DNA of 64,000 bases from DIGJ01 sp041821315. GTDB lineage: Bacteria; Bacillota; Clostridia; Lachnospirales; Lachnospiraceae. Position 1 is the stretch's first letter; each line of letters begins with the position of its first letter. The stretch covers positions 120,331 through 184,330 of the forward strand of contig JBGUEO010000003.1 of NCBI GenBank assembly GCA_041821315.1. Direction: 5' to 3'. Shown here piece after piece: positions 18,312-25,753 of the stretch. The notes beneath the pieces were generated by a model that was given only the letters and a program-made list of their open reading frames with translations, was not told the origin of the DNA and ran no database searches. The translations under genes and the position numbers were made by a program.

Positions 18312-19007
18312 TTATATACCTTCTACCTCAAATTTGTATCCAACACCCCATATTGTTTTAATTGTCCAATTTGGATGATCAAGCTTATCTAGTTTCGCAC
18401 GTAGTCGTTTGATATGGGAATCTACGGTACGACTGTCACCAAAATAATCAAATCCCCATAAGCTGTCTAAAAGATTATCGCGCGTAAATACTTTATTCGG
18501 ATTGCTCGCTAACGTCCACATTGTTTCAATCTCTTTTTTTGTCAGTGTAACTTTGCGACCTCCGATGGTAATGGAATATTCATCTAAATTAATAAAAAGA
18601 TTGCCAACCGACAAGGTATTACCAGAGGTGGAAGCTGTTTCTAGAGGGGACATTCGGCGTAAGATAGCACGTACGCGAGCCATAACTTCACTTGGACTAA
18701 ATGGCTTTACAATATAATCATCTGCTCCAATATCAAGTCCCATAATGCGCTCAAAATCTTCGCCACGCGCGGTTATCAATATGATAGGAACATTCGATTC
18801 ACTTCGGATTTTACGACAAACTTCGTATCCATCTTCTTTTGGCATCATAACATCTAGTAAGACAATGGATGGATTGTATTCCTGAAAAAGGCGAAATGCT
18901 TTTTCACCATCGTCAGCAACGAGGGGTACAAAGCCCTCTTTTTCGGCATAAGTAGATAAGATATCGGTGATATCTTCGTTATCGTCTGCGATTAATATGT
19001 ATTGCAT
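18312..19007 (-). CDS. OmpR/PhoB-family response regulator
   Basis: A 231-residue two-domain regulator. The receiver has the acidic pair DDNED near the N-terminus, the phospho-acceptor aspartate in LLDVMMP, and the KPF lysine; the C-terminal half is a winged helix ending WGVGYKF. The ATG at 19007 has GGAGG 6 bases upstream, so an in-frame TTG at 19019 is rejected. It is the first gene of the operon with the kinase. OmpR-type proteins bind direct repeats about 11 bp apart, and such repeats lie both in its own upstream region and before the secreted protein gene at 19346. Confidence 0.93.
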   Translation of the reverse strand: MQYILIADDNEDITDILSTYAEKEGFVPLVADDGEKAFRLFQEYNPSIVLLDVMMPKEDGYEVCRKIRSESNVPIILITARGEDFERIMGLDIGADDYIVKPFSPSEVMARVRAILRRMSPLETASTSGNTLSVGNLFINLDEYSITIGGRKVTLTKKEIETMWTLASNPNKVFTRDNLLDSLWGFDYFGDSRTVDSHIKRLRAKLDKLDHPNWTIKTIWGVGYKFEVEGI

Positions 19008-19102
19008 AAAAACCTCCAATTATTATTTATAAATAAAATTATGTAATTAATCTCTATTTATATCGGCTATTTGGTTATAAATAGTATTTTATATATAGTA
19101 TT

Positions 19103-19118
19103 TGACATTTGTGTGACA
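19103..19118 (+). promoter_or_regulatory. Paired TGACA direct repeat, putative response-regulator site 1
   Basis: TGACA at 19103-19107 and again at 19114-19118, exactly 11 bp apart, about 100 bp upstream of the response regulator start. The spacing of one helical turn fits tandem binding of an OmpR-family dimer. Assignment to this regulator is inferred. Confidence 0.45.
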
Positions 19119-19251
19119 CAACAACACTGAAATCTTACAATTTACTTAAGAAATAGTAAAGAGAATGCATGCCAGAACAAAACTAAAAAGCGTAGTTACC
19201 TTGTATTATAAGCATAATTAAAAAACAAAACAAGTTGAAATAATTGGTTTC

Positions 19252-19267
19252 TGACATTTTTCTGACA
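19252..19267 (+). promoter_or_regulatory. Paired TGACA direct repeat, putative response-regulator site 2
   Basis: TTTCTGACA occurs at 19248-19256 and 19259-19267, an 11-bp period, about 80 bp upstream of the secreted Ig-like protein gene. It shares the TGACA core and the spacing of the site at 19103. Together they suggest one regulator acting on both the two-component operon and the divergent gene. Confidence 0.45.
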
Positions 19268-19345
19268 AAAAATGTTTATATGATATACATATAATAAAAA
19301 ATACCAAATGTGATGCAGTCATACCCAAGTTTGGAGGGATGAGAC

Positions 19346-20035
19346 ATGAGAAATGTATCTTTTATTATCAAAAAAGTCCTTATGTTCGCCTTCGCACTTG
19401 CTTTGGTGAGCCTATTGCCACTACAAAACAATTTTCTTTCCAATAACATCGTAGTAGCACAAGCGAGCGAAACAAAGAGCGAAAATTCGTCAGATGCAAG
19501 GCTGACATACACGACAATGAGACTTGTAGTAAGCAATGAGCGTGCGCTTAGTGTTAGAAACTTGGATCGTGATGCAGGTGAATATGCATTGTTCAAGTCA
19601 TCAGATACCGATGTTGTATCAATAGAACAAGACACGGATTCTAAGGCAATTATTGTTGCCGAAGGTGTTGGAGATAAGGCTTTTATCACGGTTACGATAA
19701 AGGATTCTAAGAAGCACACGATAAAGACGTTAACTTGCAATGTAATCGTTGGACCACCAGCTCAAAGTATTAAGTTTACAGAATCCGATGTGACAATAAG
19801 TTTGGATAGTGATTCCTCGGCAACGCTAAAGGCTAGCATTAAGCCAGGAAATACAGAAGAAAAACCACTGATTACCGTTAGTAAAGACGGTGTGGTATTT
19901 GTTCCGGATGAAGCAAGTGTAGCCGCTGGTGTTGCGACAATAACGGTCAAGGGATTGGAAGTTGGAAAAGTTACTTTGACGATATCCATTGAAAATGAGT
20001 TGACAGATTCTTGCACAATACAAGTTGTTGAATGA
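19346..20035 (+). CDS. Secreted protein with bacterial Ig-like (Big2-type) domains
   Basis: A 229-residue exported protein. Residues 1-40 form a signal peptide (basic KK, hydrophobic FAFALALVSLLPL, cleavage likely after AQA). Two beta-rich repeats follow, roughly residues 50-137 and 138-229; the second shows the Big2 pattern of alternating valine/threonine strands ending in a TISIENELTDSC segment. No anchor or catalytic motif is present. It is divergent from the two-component operon and carries a matching repeat site upstream, so it may be a target of that system. A GGAGGG site lies 9 bases before the ATG. Confidence 0.75.
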   Translation: MRNVSFIIKKVLMFAFALALVSLLPLQNNFLSNNIVVAQASETKSENSSDARLTYTTMRLVVSNERALSVRNLDRDAGEYALFKSSDTDVVSIEQDTDSKAIIVAEGVGDKAFITVTIKDSKKHTIKTLTCNVIVGPPAQSIKFTESDVTISLDSDSSATLKASIKPGNTEEKPLITVSKDGVVFVPDEASVAAGVATITVKGLEVGKVTLTISIENELTDSCTIQVVE

Positions 20036-20070
20036 AAATCCATGTGGGGTTACTACCACATGGATTTTTG
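20036..20070 (+). terminator. Intrinsic terminator after the Ig-like protein gene
   Basis: A 12-bp perfect stem (20036-20047 with 20056-20067) with an 8-base loop, ending in a TTTTT run. It begins just after the stop codon. Confidence 0.85.
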
Positions 20071-20089
20071 TTGAGTTAGAAGAAGATAA

Positions 20090-20134
20090 AAAATCGATCC
20101 AGACAAAACAATTTGCTTTGCCTGGATCGATTCA
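20090..20134 (-). terminator. Intrinsic terminator of the cold-shock gene
   Basis: An 11-bp stem (20092-20102 with 20122-20132) extended by further partly paired A/T bases. Read on the minus strand it is followed by TTTTTT, so it ends the cold-shock transcript. Confidence 0.8.
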
Positions 20135-20153
20135 CTATTTAACCGTAATAAAA

Positions 20154-20357
20154 TTAATCTAAAACAACGTTAACAGCTTGTAAACCACGAGGACCATTGG
20201 TGATATCAAACGTAACATTTTGATTTTCGTCTAACGATTTAAAACCGTCGGTAGCGATTCCTGAAAAATGTACGAATACATCTTCGCCATTTTCGCTGTT
20301 TGTGATAAATCCAAATCCTTTTTGTGCATTAAACCATTTTACTGTACCTTTATTCAT
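20154..20357 (-). CDS. Cold-shock protein, CspA family
   Basis: A 67-residue single-domain RNA/DNA-binding protein of normal length. KGFGFI (RNP1) and DVFVHF (RNP2) are intact. Such proteins act as RNA chaperones that melt secondary structure, often during cold shock. GGAGG precedes the ATG. The upstream leader holds a long hairpin at 20409-20461 and the gene ends at its own terminator, so it is a single-gene transcript. Confidence 0.95.
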   Translation of the reverse strand: MNKGTVKWFNAQKGFGFITNSENGEDVFVHFSGIATDGFKSLDENQNVTFDITNGPRGLQAVNVVLD

Positions 20358-20408
20358 AAAAGATACCTCCTATTATTATATTTTTGAAATTTTCGGTGAA
20401 AATAAAAA

Positions 20409-20461
20409 TCACATATTTTTGTAAATCATTAAATATGTTAATGACTTACAAAAATATGTGA
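20409..20461 (-). promoter_or_regulatory. Long hairpin in the cold-shock gene leader
   Basis: Two 22-base arms (20409-20430, 20440-20461) pair around a 9-base loop. On the minus strand the only imperfect position is a G-U pair, whereas on the plus strand it would be an A-C mismatch, which points to an RNA read toward the cold-shock gene. A U-rich run follows the 3' arm on that strand. It may be an AU-rich thermosensor or an attenuator. Confidence 0.55.
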
Positions 20462-20654
20462 ATCAAAACTTGCATCTAAAATTACTTTCTTATAATACCA
20501 TAAATATTGTTAACTGTCTACACTTAATATTAAATTTTATTGAAAGTAAATAAAACTTGATTTATACTATATCTAATATAGAAGCTGAGAACCTTATAAA
20601 TCAAGGACTCAACATTTTGAAAATATATTATTATGAGGAGAAAAAAATGAAAAT

Positions 20655-20720
20655 ATGAAAAGACTAAAGAGGTACATGGCGTTGCTATTGTCAATAAGTA
20701 TGGTAATAGTACCCCAAAAA
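20655..20720 (+). pseudogene. Signal-peptide start of a truncated secreted protein
   Basis: A GAGGAG site at about 20635 and an ATG at 20655 open a reading frame beginning MKRLKRYMALLLSISMV, a clear signal peptide. After about 20 residues the sequence passes into an IS1595-type transposase remnant in another frame and soon stops. It looks like the broken start of a secreted protein whose later fragments may be those at 21364-21620. Confidence 0.5.
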
Positions 20721-20898
20721 AGACTTATCCGTATGGGAAAAGTATATTGACTGCATGATGAACGGTTTGTCTATCCGCAAAACTGCCATTGCTTGTAGTA
20801 TCCATAGAAATACTGCATTTTTGTGGCGGCATAAGATTTTAGATGACGAAACTTTTTTCGCCATCTCGTACAAGGGAAATCATGGGATAACTTTGTAA
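20716..20898 (+). mobile_element. IS1595-type transposase N-terminal remnant
   Basis: A 60-codon open stretch encodes a helix-turn-helix region: a WEKYIDCM segment, then LSIRKTAIACSIHRNTAF and LWRHKIL. The TAF-x-WRHKIL ending is typical of the DNA-binding start of IS1595-family transposases. The catalytic domain is absent and the frame ends at TAA 20896-20898, so this is an inactive relic. No flanking inverted repeats were found. Confidence 0.6.
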
Positions 20899-21020
20899 AC
20901 TATGCCAAAGAAAGTGATATGGAGAAAAGGAACATCTTCTTAACTTTCGTATTGGCTACATTGAAAACTGATAAATGTAGAGATTTATCAAACAGACCAG
21001 AAGTTCCACTGGACGCATAA
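20892..21020 (+). pseudogene. Unidentified coding fragment
   Basis: An open stretch of 42 codons without a start signal, overlapping the transposase remnant in another frame and ending at TAA 21018-21020. The composition (FVNYAKESDMEKRNIF onward) looks coding, but no family is recognised. It is probably a leftover from the same decay event. Confidence 0.3.
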
Positions 21021-21079
21021 GAAGTATACAAATCGGAATTTACTGAGTTAAGTAGTTCGATAGAATTAATGGAGGAAAA

Positions 21080-21259
21080 ATGAATAAAAAAAATTTAATT
21101 AGAAATGGTGTTTCAGCAGTTACTTTTGGAGCTTGTTATGCTTTGATTTCATATCTATTTGATAAAACTGTAGATGTTGCTGAAATCGTTGTATCTACTG
21201 TCGTATATTTTGTAATTATGAGTCTTCTATATCTCATTGCACCTAAGCTAAGAAAATAA
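21080..21259 (+). CDS. Small membrane protein of 59 residues
   Basis: The gene runs from ATG 21080 to TAA 21257-21259 with GGAGG at 21071-21075. The product has a basic start (MNKKNLIRNG), two hydrophobic segments (about residues 10-26 and 34-54) and a basic end (PKLRK), so it should sit in the membrane as a hairpin. No function is recognised. It is the one intact gene in a decayed stretch. An inverted repeat follows at 21292. Confidence 0.6.
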   Translation: MNKKNLIRNGVSAVTFGACYALISYLFDKTVDVAEIVVSTVVYFVIMSLLYLIAPKLRK

Positions 21260-21291
21260 TTGGTCATAACAAGTAGAATAACAACTTCCAG

Positions 21292-21323
21292 TTTGTAGGA
21301 GAGTTTTAAGAATCTCCTACAAA
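21292..21323. terminator. Inverted repeat, possible terminator
   Basis: An 11-bp stem (21292-21302 with 21313-21323) follows the small membrane protein gene. No T-run follows on the plus strand, so ordinary intrinsic termination is uncertain. Confidence 0.4.
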
Positions 21324-21363
21324 AAATCTCATTTATCAACTATTTGTTGTGACATAGCCTTAT

Positions 21364-21620
21364 GAAATAACACTATTGCAGGCTCAAAAAGATGGGACTT
21401 TAAGTGAAATTATAAGTAAAAATTATAATTCATCATCAACAAGCGTAACTGGATTGGTAAAGGAAAAAAGCAATACTATTAGAGTTCCCAAAGGAATCTG
21501 AATTTAATGACACGATTCAAACAGCTTCAAAACTGGTGATTATACTGTAACTATAAATAGGGTTTCATCTTCGGGTGAAGTTACTCAGGTAAACTCAAAC
21601 TTTCAAAAGGTAATTATATA
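21364..21620 (+). pseudogene. Broken fragments of an exported-type protein
   Basis: Two open pieces in different frames read QAQKDGTLSEIISKNYNSS and FKTGDYTVTINRVSSSGEV. The second resembles an extracellular beta-sandwich segment. Stops and frame changes separate them, and no start is present. They may be the tail of the secreted gene whose signal peptide is at 20655. Confidence 0.35.
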
Positions 21621-21745
21621 ATAAATGTATCTTTAGAGGAGTATAATCATTATTCGAATAAAAATTATATTTTAAGTTAAAAAAAGCATAAATTGAAATA
21701 AGTAAATGTTAGGGAATATACATTAAGAAATGAGGGAATTTTGCT

Positions 21746-22396
21746 ATGCTGAAAACTGTAATTTTTGATTTTGATGGAACAATAGCAAATACAGTACCAC
21801 TTTGTATCACTGCATTTAGAAAAGCTATTGAACCTTTAGCAGGAAAAAAGATAACAGATGATGAAATTATGTCTACATTTGGTCCAAGTGAGGAAGGGAC
21901 AATTATGGCATTGATTCCTGATTATTATGAACAAGGACTAGATAGCTATTTGAAATATTATAAAGAATTACATGATATGTGTCCTGAACCATTCGAAAAA
22001 ATCACAGAGAGTATTCAATATTTGAGGAATGAAAAAATTAAAGTTGCCTTAGTAACTGGAAAAGGCGAGAAAAGTTGTAGAATATCTTTGGATTATTATA
22101 CCATGAATAATAGCTTTGACATCATCAAAACAGGTTCCCCCAAAGGGCAGCGAAAAACAGAAGGAATCAAAGAAGTGATAGAATTTTTTGGTATAAATGC
22201 AGATGAGGCAATTTATATAGGAGACGCAGTGAGTGATATTCAAAGTTCAAAGAGAGCGGGGGTACCAATTATATCAGCTATGTGGGGAACCTTTTCCAAT
22301 ATTAATGAAATAACTCGTTATAATCCAAATCAAATCATCTTCACGACACAAGAACTTTTAGAATATTTAAAAAGAGAAGTGAAAGCAACATCTTAA
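21746..22396 (+). CDS. HAD-superfamily phosphatase (phosphoglycolate phosphatase-like)
   Basis: A 216-residue HAD hydrolase. Motif I is DFDGTIAN near residues 8-15 with the nucleophile and acid aspartates; motif II threonine is in LVTGKGE near residue 105; the motif III lysine lies near residue 131 and motif IV is GDAVSDI near residue 158. A helical cap lies between motifs I and II, as in phosphoglycolate phosphatase and pyrophosphatase PpaX relatives. The true substrate is unknown. The ATG is preceded by a GAGGG site. Confidence 0.85.
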   Translation: MLKTVIFDFDGTIANTVPLCITAFRKAIEPLAGKKITDDEIMSTFGPSEEGTIMALIPDYYEQGLDSYLKYYKELHDMCPEPFEKITESIQYLRNEKIKVALVTGKGEKSCRISLDYYTMNNSFDIIKTGSPKGQRKTEGIKEVIEFFGINADEAIYIGDAVSDIQSSKRAGVPIISAMWGTFSNINEITRYNPNQIIFTTQELLEYLKREVKATS

Positions 22397-22430
22397 AACC
22401 GCAAAATATTTAAAATTGATCCACAAAAGC

Positions 22431-22460
22431 TGATTTAACTTGATTTAAGATTGATTTAAG
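22431..22460 (+). repeat. Three phased TGATTTAA repeats before the thrS promoter
   Basis: TGATTTAA starts at 22431, 22441 and 22452, one helical turn apart, just upstream of the -35 box at 22477. This could be an UP-like element or a protein site. Confidence 0.4.
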
Positions 22461-22476
22461 ATTTTGGATAAAAGGT

Positions 22477-22504
22477 TTGACAAACATCAGATAGGTGATA
22501 TAAT
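22477..22504 (+). promoter_or_regulatory. Sigma-A promoter of the thrS T-box transcript
   Basis: TTGACA at 22477-22482 and TATAAT at 22499-22504 are separated by 16 bases. The T-box leader begins about 25 bases downstream. Confidence 0.8.
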
Positions 22505-22529
22505 AAAAATTAGTAGATACAGAAATAAA

Positions 22530-22790
22530 TAAATAAAGAACAACACGTTGATGAGACGAGTAAGATGTGGAACACAGCAGAGAGAGACACCCGTTATGGT
22601 GCTGAAAGTGTCTTTGTCGGAAACATTTGAAAACTAACTCTGAGTGACCCTAATCCGGTTCGGTGATTCCGTTATCATTATAAAGTGGTTTTGAAATGCA
22701 TATATAATATATGCCAAAACAATCAGGGTGGAACCGCGAGTATATTACCCGTCCCTTCTAGTTCACATGAATTAGGAGGGGCGTTTTTTG
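22530..22790 (+). promoter_or_regulatory. T-box riboswitch, threonyl-tRNA sensing
   Basis: The T-box sequence AGGGTGGAACCGCG lies at 22725-22738, and its terminator (arms about 22750-22765 and 22768-22783, then T6) follows directly. Upstream is a stem I region with a GAGTGACC segment near 22643; ACC at 22647-22649 is a candidate specifier for threonine. The UGGA of the T-box would pair with an NCCA end carrying a U discriminator, which is common for tRNA-Thr in Firmicutes. Uncharged tRNA-Thr should allow read-through to thrS. The thrS gene starts some 700 bases further on, with a repeat array between. Confidence 0.92.
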
Positions 22791-22791
22791 C

Positions 22792-22909
22792 GCGATAAGC
22801 AGAGCCACGGTTCCTATACGATAGATTCCTGCTTGCAGGAAAATCTATCGTATAGGAACTGTGGCGAGCAACGCGACCTTGTGGCGAAGCCGCAAGGTGA
22901 GCTTATCGC
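22792..22909 (+). repeat. Nested inverted repeats at the head of the array
   Basis: GCGATAAGC at 22792-22800 pairs with GCTTATCGC at 22901-22909. Inside it, a long near-perfect palindrome (arms about 22804-22827 and 22842-22865) carries the same bases in mirror order, and a CCTTGTGGC/GCCGCAAGG hairpin follows at 22877. This looks like the founding copy of a palindromic extragenic repeat inserted right after the T-box terminator. Confidence 0.7.
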
Positions 22910-23205
22910 ACAAAAAAGAATGCTGGCAAGAGGTTTTACCTTGTGGCGAAGCCGCAAGGTGAGCTTATCGCACAAAAAAGAATGCTGGCNNNNNNNNNNN
23001 NNNNNNNNNNNNNNNNNNNNNNNNNNNNNNNNNNNNNNNNNNNNNNNNNNNNNNNNNNNNNNNNNNNNNNNNNNNNNNNNNNNNNNNNNAAGAGGTTTAC
23101 CTTGTGGCGAAGCCGCAAGGTGAGCTTATCGCACAAAAAAGAAAGCTGGCAAGAGGTTTACCTTGTGGCGAAGCCGCAAGGTGAGCTTATCGCACAAAAA
23201 AGAAA
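22877..23205 (+). repeat. Tandem ~61-bp hairpin repeat array, at least four copies
   Basis: Copies begin (CCTTGTGG) at 22877, 22939, 23100 and 23161, with a 61-62 bp unit. Each unit holds a GGC-gaa-GCC hairpin with 9-bp arms containing one G-U pair, then GCTTATCGC and an A-rich run. The first copies differ by single bases (TTTT versus TTT, AATG versus AAAG). The array lies in the untranslated thrS leader. A 100-N gap interrupts it exactly at a unit boundary, so the true copy number is unknown. Confidence 0.85.
22990..23089. other. Assembly gap (100 N) inside the repeat array
   Basis: Exactly 100 N bases. The flanks ...GAATGCTGGC and AAGAGGTTTA... join to a complete repeat unit, so the missing part is probably a whole number of units and the length of 100 is a placeholder. 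Confidence 0.95.
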
Positions 23206-23236
23206 CTAATGTAGGTGTATCGAAAGGAGAGCTTAA

Positions 23237-23443
23237 ATGAATAAATTAAGAGAGAAGTTACAAGGAAACATAACATTTTCTAAGAGTGAGTTCGCATTGA
23301 TAGTAGCGATTGCCTCTTTGGGAGGAATCTTGGTGGGACTTTTAACAGCACCATTTACGCATGGTTTTTCATTTTCTGTCGGGAATAATAGTGGAAATAC
23401 GTATGAAACCTTTGAGGATGAAGAGGATATGGAAGATAAATAG
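23237..23443 (+). CDS. Small membrane-anchored acidic-tail protein
   Basis: A 68-residue protein: a charged start (MNKLREKLQG), one hydrophobic segment near residues 22-43 containing glycines, and a strongly acidic tail (FEDEEDMEDK). It has an AAGGAGAG site. It lies between the repeat array and thrS on the same transcript, so it should also be under the T-box. No known family is recognised. Confidence 0.6.
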   Translation: MNKLREKLQGNITFSKSEFALIVAIASLGGILVGLLTAPFTHGFSFSVGNNSGNTYETFEDEEDMEDK

Positions 23444-23486
23444 GATTAAAGTGGAATAAAATGGAATATGTAAAAGGAGAAATAAA

Positions 23487-25445
23487 ATGAAAATAACATT
23501 AAAAGATGGTTCAACAAAAGAATATGCGCAAGCGATGAGCGTCATTGAAATTGCAGCGGATATTAGTGAAGGCCTTGCAAGGATGGCCTGTGCGGGTGAA
23601 GTGAATGGAGAAGTTGTTGATTTAAGGTATATCGTTGAAAACGATTGTACCCTGAGCATATTAACCGCAAAGGATGAAAAGGGATTATCAACCATTCGAC
23701 ACACAACATCACATGTTCTTGCAGAAGCAGTAAAGCGTGTGTTCCCAAATACTAAACTTGCCATTGGACCTAGTATTGACACAGGATTTTACTATGACTT
23801 TGAAGCAGAACCATTTTCGAGAGAAGATTTGGATAAATTAGAAAAAGAAATGAAGAAAATAATAAAAGAAGGTGCAAAATTAGAGCGATTTACACTTCCA
23901 CGTTTAGAAGCGATTCAGTTCATGAAAGAAAAAGAGGAACCATATAAAGTAGAGCTAATTGAAGACCTTCCAGAAGAAGCAGAAATCTCCTTTTATCGGC
24001 AGGGAGAATTTACCGATCTTTGTGCAGGTCCTCATCTTATGAGTACAAAGAATATCAAAGCATTTAAATTGATTTCTTCTTCGGGTGCATACTGGAGAGG
24101 AAGCGAAAAAAATAAAATGCTGCAACGAATTTATGGAACCGCCTTTTCTAAAAAAGATGAGTTAGAAGCATATCTTCAACATTTAGAAGAAATCAAATTA
24201 CGCGATCATAATAAATTAGGTCGTGAAATGGAACTTTTTACTACGGTTGATGTAATTGGTCAGGGATTGCCTCTGTTGATGCCAAAAGGAACAAAAATGA
24301 TTCAGACGATGCAGCGTTGGATTGAAGATGAAGAAGAACGCCGTGGGTATGTGAGAACAAAGACACCATTAATGGCAAAGAGTGATTTGTACAAAATATC
24401 CGGGCATTGGGATCATTACAAAGAAGGTATGTTTGTATTAGGAGAGGAAGAGAACGATAAAGAAGTATTTGCACTTCGTCCAATGACTTGTCCATTTCAG
24501 TACTATGTATACAAGGCTGGACAGCATTCGTATCGTGATTTGCCAATTCGATATGGTGAGACTTCGACTCTTTTTAGAAATGAAGACTCTGGTGAAATGC
24601 ATGGACTGACTCGAGTGCGTCAGTTTACCATTTCGGAAGGTCATTTAATTGTAACACCAGAGCAGGTGAATGATGAGTTTAAGGGCTGCTTGGAGTTGGC
24701 TGTCTACTGTCTGCGGACATTAGGGCTAGAAGAAGATGTCACATATCGTTTGTCAAAATGGGATCCTAAGAACAAAGAAAAATATTTGGGGGATGAAGAA
24801 TATTGGAATTCCACACAAGGTAGAATTCGAGAAATTTTAACAGAAATGAATGTGGTATTTACAGAAGCTGAGGGCGAAGCGGCCTTCTACGGACCAAAAG
24901 TTGACATTCAGGCAAAGAATGTATATGGAAAAGAAGATACGATGATAACCATTCAGTTAGACTGTGCAATTGCAGAGCAGTTTGACATGTTCTTTATTGG
25001 AGAAAATGGTGAAAAAAGACGTCCTTACATTATCCATAGAACATCCATCGGATGCTATGAAAGAACGCTTGCATGGTTAATTGAGAAATATGCTGGGAAA
25101 TTCCCAACTTGGTTGTGTCCAGAACAAGTTCGTGTGCTTCCTATTTCAGAAAAATATGAGGAATATGCACAAAAAGTAGAAAAAGAACTCAAGGAAAATG
25201 GTATTTTAGCTACACGAGACAATCGTTCTGAAAAGATTGGATACAAGATTCGTGAAACAAGACTTGCAAAAGTGCCATATATGTTGGTTGTAGGACAAAA
25301 AGAAGTAGAAGGTCAATTAGTTTCGGTAAGAAGTCGGTTTGCAGGAGATGAAGGTCAAAAGAGCCTTGGTGAATTTATCAATCAAATTGGTAAAGAAATA
25401 CGTACTAAGGAAATTCGGGAAGAATTGCCACAAGACGATAAGTAA
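23487..25445 (+). CDS. thrS: Threonyl-tRNA synthetase
   Basis: A 652-residue class II synthetase that charges tRNA-Thr. The N-terminal TGS domain (residues 1-62) is followed by an editing domain with RHTTSHVLAEAV (H-x3-H) near residue 72 and the CAGPH motif near residue 181. The catalytic core has RPMTCPFQ near residue 335, carrying a zinc cysteine, and HRTSIGCYER near residue 515; the last ~110 residues form the anticodon-binding domain. An AAGGAG site precedes the ATG. The upstream T-box, the only aminoacyl-tRNA sensor in the window, matches its product. Confidence 0.97.
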   Translation: MKITLKDGSTKEYAQAMSVIEIAADISEGLARMACAGEVNGEVVDLRYIVENDCTLSILTAKDEKGLSTIRHTTSHVLAEAVKRVFPNTKLAIGPSIDTGFYYDFEAEPFSREDLDKLEKEMKKIIKEGAKLERFTLPRLEAIQFMKEKEEPYKVELIEDLPEEAEISFYRQGEFTDLCAGPHLMSTKNIKAFKLISSSGAYWRGSEKNKMLQRIYGTAFSKKDELEAYLQHLEEIKLRDHNKLGREMELFTTVDVIGQGLPLLMPKGTKMIQTMQRWIEDEEERRGYVRTKTPLMAKSDLYKISGHWDHYKEGMFVLGEEENDKEVFALRPMTCPFQYYVYKAGQHSYRDLPIRYGETSTLFRNEDSGEMHGLTRVRQFTISEGHLIVTPEQVNDEFKGCLELAVYCLRTLGLEEDVTYRLSKWDPKNKEKYLGDEEYWNSTQGRIREILTEMNVVFTEAEGEAAFYGPKVDIQAKNVYGKEDTMITIQLDCAIAEQFDMFFIGENGEKRRPYIIHRTSIGCYERTLAWLIEKYAGKFPTWLCPEQVRVLPISEKYEEYAQKVEKELKENGILATRDNRSEKIGYKIRETRLAKVPYMLVVGQKEVEGQLVSVRSRFAGDEGQKSLGEFINQIGKEIRTKEIREELPQDDK

Positions 25446-25498
25446 AATTAAAAGTGCCAAATTGGATTTTCCTTCCAATTTGGCACTTTTAATTAAAT
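25446..25498 (+). terminator. Intrinsic terminator after thrS
   Basis: A 21-bp stem (25446-25466 with 25474-25494) with a 7-base loop begins right after the thrS stop. Its 3' arm contains TTTT and an AT-rich run follows. Confidence 0.85.
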
Positions 25499-25528
25499 AT
25501 TTTTTTGAATAAAATAATATTTTTTCCC

Positions 25529-25557
25529 TTGACATAAAAAAAAGAGTATGATAATTT
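25529..25557 (+). promoter_or_regulatory. Probable promoter of the purine operon
   Basis: A perfect TTGACA at 25529-25534 is followed by AT-rich sequence holding GATAAT (25550-25555, 15-base spacer) and TAATTT (25552-25557, 17-base spacer). Either may be the -10 box. Confidence 0.6.
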
Positions 25558-25589
25558 AATCATATCGAAAATAAAATATAACAATTTAA

Positions 25590-25753
25590 GGTCTCCGTGA
25601 TTTGTTTACTTTAGAGTAAATATATTGTACATCCTGTCCTAGTGGAGGGAGTGGCACCGAGTGTCAACATCCATAAGAACTCAGTATGTACTTTTTTTAT
25701 ACTTTTAACAAGACAAAGACGTTTTGATAAGTTTATCAAAGCGTCTTTTTTTT
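25590..25753 (+). promoter_or_regulatory. Structured leader ending in an intrinsic terminator (riboswitch-like)
   Basis: Between the promoter and the first gene lies a leader with a hairpin TTTACT/AGTAAA near 25605, a GTACAT/ATGTAC closing pair (25627-25632 with 25686-25691), an inner GGCAC-CGA-GTGTC hairpin (25653-25665), and then a strong 16-bp terminator (arms 25715-25730, 25733-25748) with a T8 run. The first start codon is at 25783, so the terminator would block the whole 21-kb operon unless overridden. It does not match the core of any riboswitch class I can recall with confidence. The ligand might be a purine, by the genes controlled. Confidence 0.65.

Noticed and set aside
22877..23205. 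CRISPR array
   Set aside because: The units are contiguous tandem copies with no unique spacers and no cas genes nearby.
22788..23209. Open frames through the repeat array, including the N gap
   Set aside because: They arise from tandem hairpin repeats and run across unknown bases; no ribosome binding site and no protein-like composition.
25643..25668. SAM-I (S-box) or ykkC-type riboswitch
   Set aside because: GTGGAGGGA and TGGCACCGAG recall pieces of these classes, but the remaining conserved segments are missing.
25590..25714. Classical xpt-type guanine/adenine riboswitch
   Set aside because: The three-way junction core and loop sequences of that class are not present.
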